DNA of 64,000 nucleotides from Semisulcospira habei. Taxonomy: Eukaryota; Mollusca; Gastropoda; Semisulcospiridae. The position numbers were made by a program, and so were the translations under genes. The stretch spans positions 28,933,202-28,997,201 of the forward strand of contig BTPG01000008.1 of NCBI GenBank assembly GCA_036245525.1, given 5' to 3'. The notes beneath the pieces are model-generated. The model made no database searches. It was given only the letters and a program-made list of their open reading frames with translations, and was not told the origin of the DNA. Within the stretch, counting starts at the first letter, position 1. The number at the start of each line of letters is the position of its first letter. Below are positions 62,794-64,000 of the stretch, piece by piece.

Positions 62794-64000
62794 ATGGCTA
62801 GAGGCAAACAAAAAGAACATAAATTACGAGTGGGTCACCTCAACGTTTTCCATCTTTATAATAAGGTATCTGACCTGTCGGCGTTTCTTAACAGTCCCAC
62901 ACCGTTCGACATTTTCGGCCTTACCGATTCACGCCTAAATTCAAATATCAGTGATGATGCCGTGAAAATTCCTAATTTTAGTATCATGAGAAGAGATTCC
63001 TCCTGTCACGGTCAAACAGGCATTGCTGTATACGTTAATCACTCTATCGAACACTTAGTCCGTAGGCGTAAAGATTTAGAAACGCTTGAAGTAGAGTGTG
63101 TGTGGATTGAGGTCAAAAGCCCGTACTGCTCACCGTCATTTGTCGGTTTTCTTTACCGCAATCCGGCGTCTAACTTCGAGTGGTATGACAATTTTACTAC
63201 TAACCTAGACAAAGTGTATAAAGGGCAAAATGACGTCATTCTTCTTGGTGACTTTAATATAGATATGCTTAAACCCCATCCCGCTTGGGACACTACATTT
63301 TCTTTATTTGGCCTAGTACTTACTTGCTTACTTACGCCTGTCACCCCTACCCGGGTATAGGCTGGCGACGAGAGACCTCCAGCGACTCCTGTCCTGTGCT
63401 TCTCCTTCGATTTTACTCCAGGTGGTTCCCATTCTCTTGATGTCTGCTTGGAGGTCTCGACGCCAGGAGTTTCTCGGACTACCTCTTTTCCTCTTTCCCT
63501 GGGGATTCCATGACAATGCCTGCCTAGTGATACTGGAAGCTGGCTTTCTCAGACTGTGACCAATCCATCCCCATCTTCTTCGCCCAATTTTCATTCTCTG
63601 CTGTTATCTGCTCTGTTCTCTCCCAGAGTCTGATGTTGCTGATCTTCTCTGGCCAGTGGATTTTCAAAATTCTTCTAAGGCAACTGTTTATGAAGATCTG
63701 TACTCTGTTGACAGTGGTTTTTGTCAATCTCCAAGTCTCTGCTCATTTGGCCTAGTACATCTAGTTAAATCCCCCACCATAATTACCGCCGCGAGCTCTA
63801 CGCTCATTGACCACGTCTATACAAACAAACCGCAGGCGGTGTCCGATGTTAGTGTCTCAGAACTTACTGTTAGTGACCACTGCCCTGTGATTTGTTGCTG
63901 GTCTATAAAACTCCCCAAATTAAAGAAACATCGACATACCACAACAACCTACAGGTCGTTTAAGCATTTCAGTCGTAATGAGTTTCTATACGATCTTAAT
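62794..64000 (+). mobile_element. LINE endonuclease region, interrupted; continues to the right
   Basis: A start near 62794 opens a protein with LRVGHLNVFHL, then FDIFGLTDSRL, then VILLGDFNIDM near 63235. This is the AP-endonuclease of a Jockey/CR1/L2-type LINE. The frame is broken by a nested insertion (63320-63744) and resumes after it with IDHVYTNKPQ and VSDHCPVI (about 63805-63895), the C-terminal endonuclease motifs. The RT should lie beyond the window. It sits in, or just downstream of, the last visible GH81 intron. Confidence 0.85.
63320..63744 (-). mobile_element. Nested 5'-truncated LINE fragment
   Basis: This insert is flanked by the 14-bp duplication atttggcctagtac at 63306-63319 and 63745-63758. 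On the minus strand it encodes the C-terminal part of a LINE (RRILKIHWPEKISN; IGHSLRKP; KRKRGSPRNSWRRDL; RWRSLVASLYP). There is one frameshift near 63560 and an AAGT-type tail against the left duplication. Only the 3' end is present, typical of aborted reverse transcription. Confidence 0.87.

Overview
Eukaryotic nuclear DNA, most likely from a mollusc (probably a gastropod). The genes are split by many small introns with GT/AG junctions. Microsatellites are long, and there are LINEs, tRNA-derived SINEs and very many short hairpin repeats. The organism call is an inference from gene content and repeat style.

Three host genes are supported. (1) A hyccin/FAM126 orthologue runs on the minus strand, with coding exons at 33881-33922, 30887-30991 and 7771-7905. 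It continues beyond the left edge, and its second coding intron is 23 kb long. (2) MRPL10 (mitochondrial ribosomal protein L10) is on the plus strand, complete in five exons from 35658 to 42775 (257 aa). It is divergent from hyccin. (3) A secreted glycoside hydrolase family 81 endo-beta-1,3-glucanase is on the plus strand, with 16 phase-consistent exons from 44432 to 61855 (889 codons). It has a signal peptide and continues beyond the right edge. All three gene models were assembled by hand from splice phase and protein continuity.

The most remarkable object is at 18679-24224, inside the big hyccin intron. It is a 5.5-kb array of roughly 525-bp monomers, six on the minus strand followed by four on the plus strand. 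The array is flanked by one 13-bp direct repeat. Each complete monomer carries a sequence that folds as a type I hammerhead self-cleaving ribozyme: a CUGAAGA core, stem II GGUC/GACC, GAAA, a tiny self-complementary stem III, a GUC cleavage site, and stem I GGUGUG/CACACC. I read it as a retrozyme (ribozyme-bearing non-autonomous retroelement) inserted as a multimer, with a twin-priming-like inversion.

Other mobile DNA: an apparently intact 1075-aa LINE at 2265-6198 with a 13-bp target duplication; a decayed LINE at 36367-39715 in MRPL10 intron 2 with a 12-bp duplication; a LINE at the right end carrying a nested, 5'-truncated LINE with a 14-bp duplication; a decayed LINE 3' end at 32555-33500; and a 1.24-kb element with 188-bp inverted repeats at 25708-26949. 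About fifty short hairpin elements fall into two main families. Their ends read TTAACCC/GGGTTAA or TTAACTC/GAGTTAA, as expected for piggyBac-type MITEs using TTAA targets. Several further palindrome families are also present.
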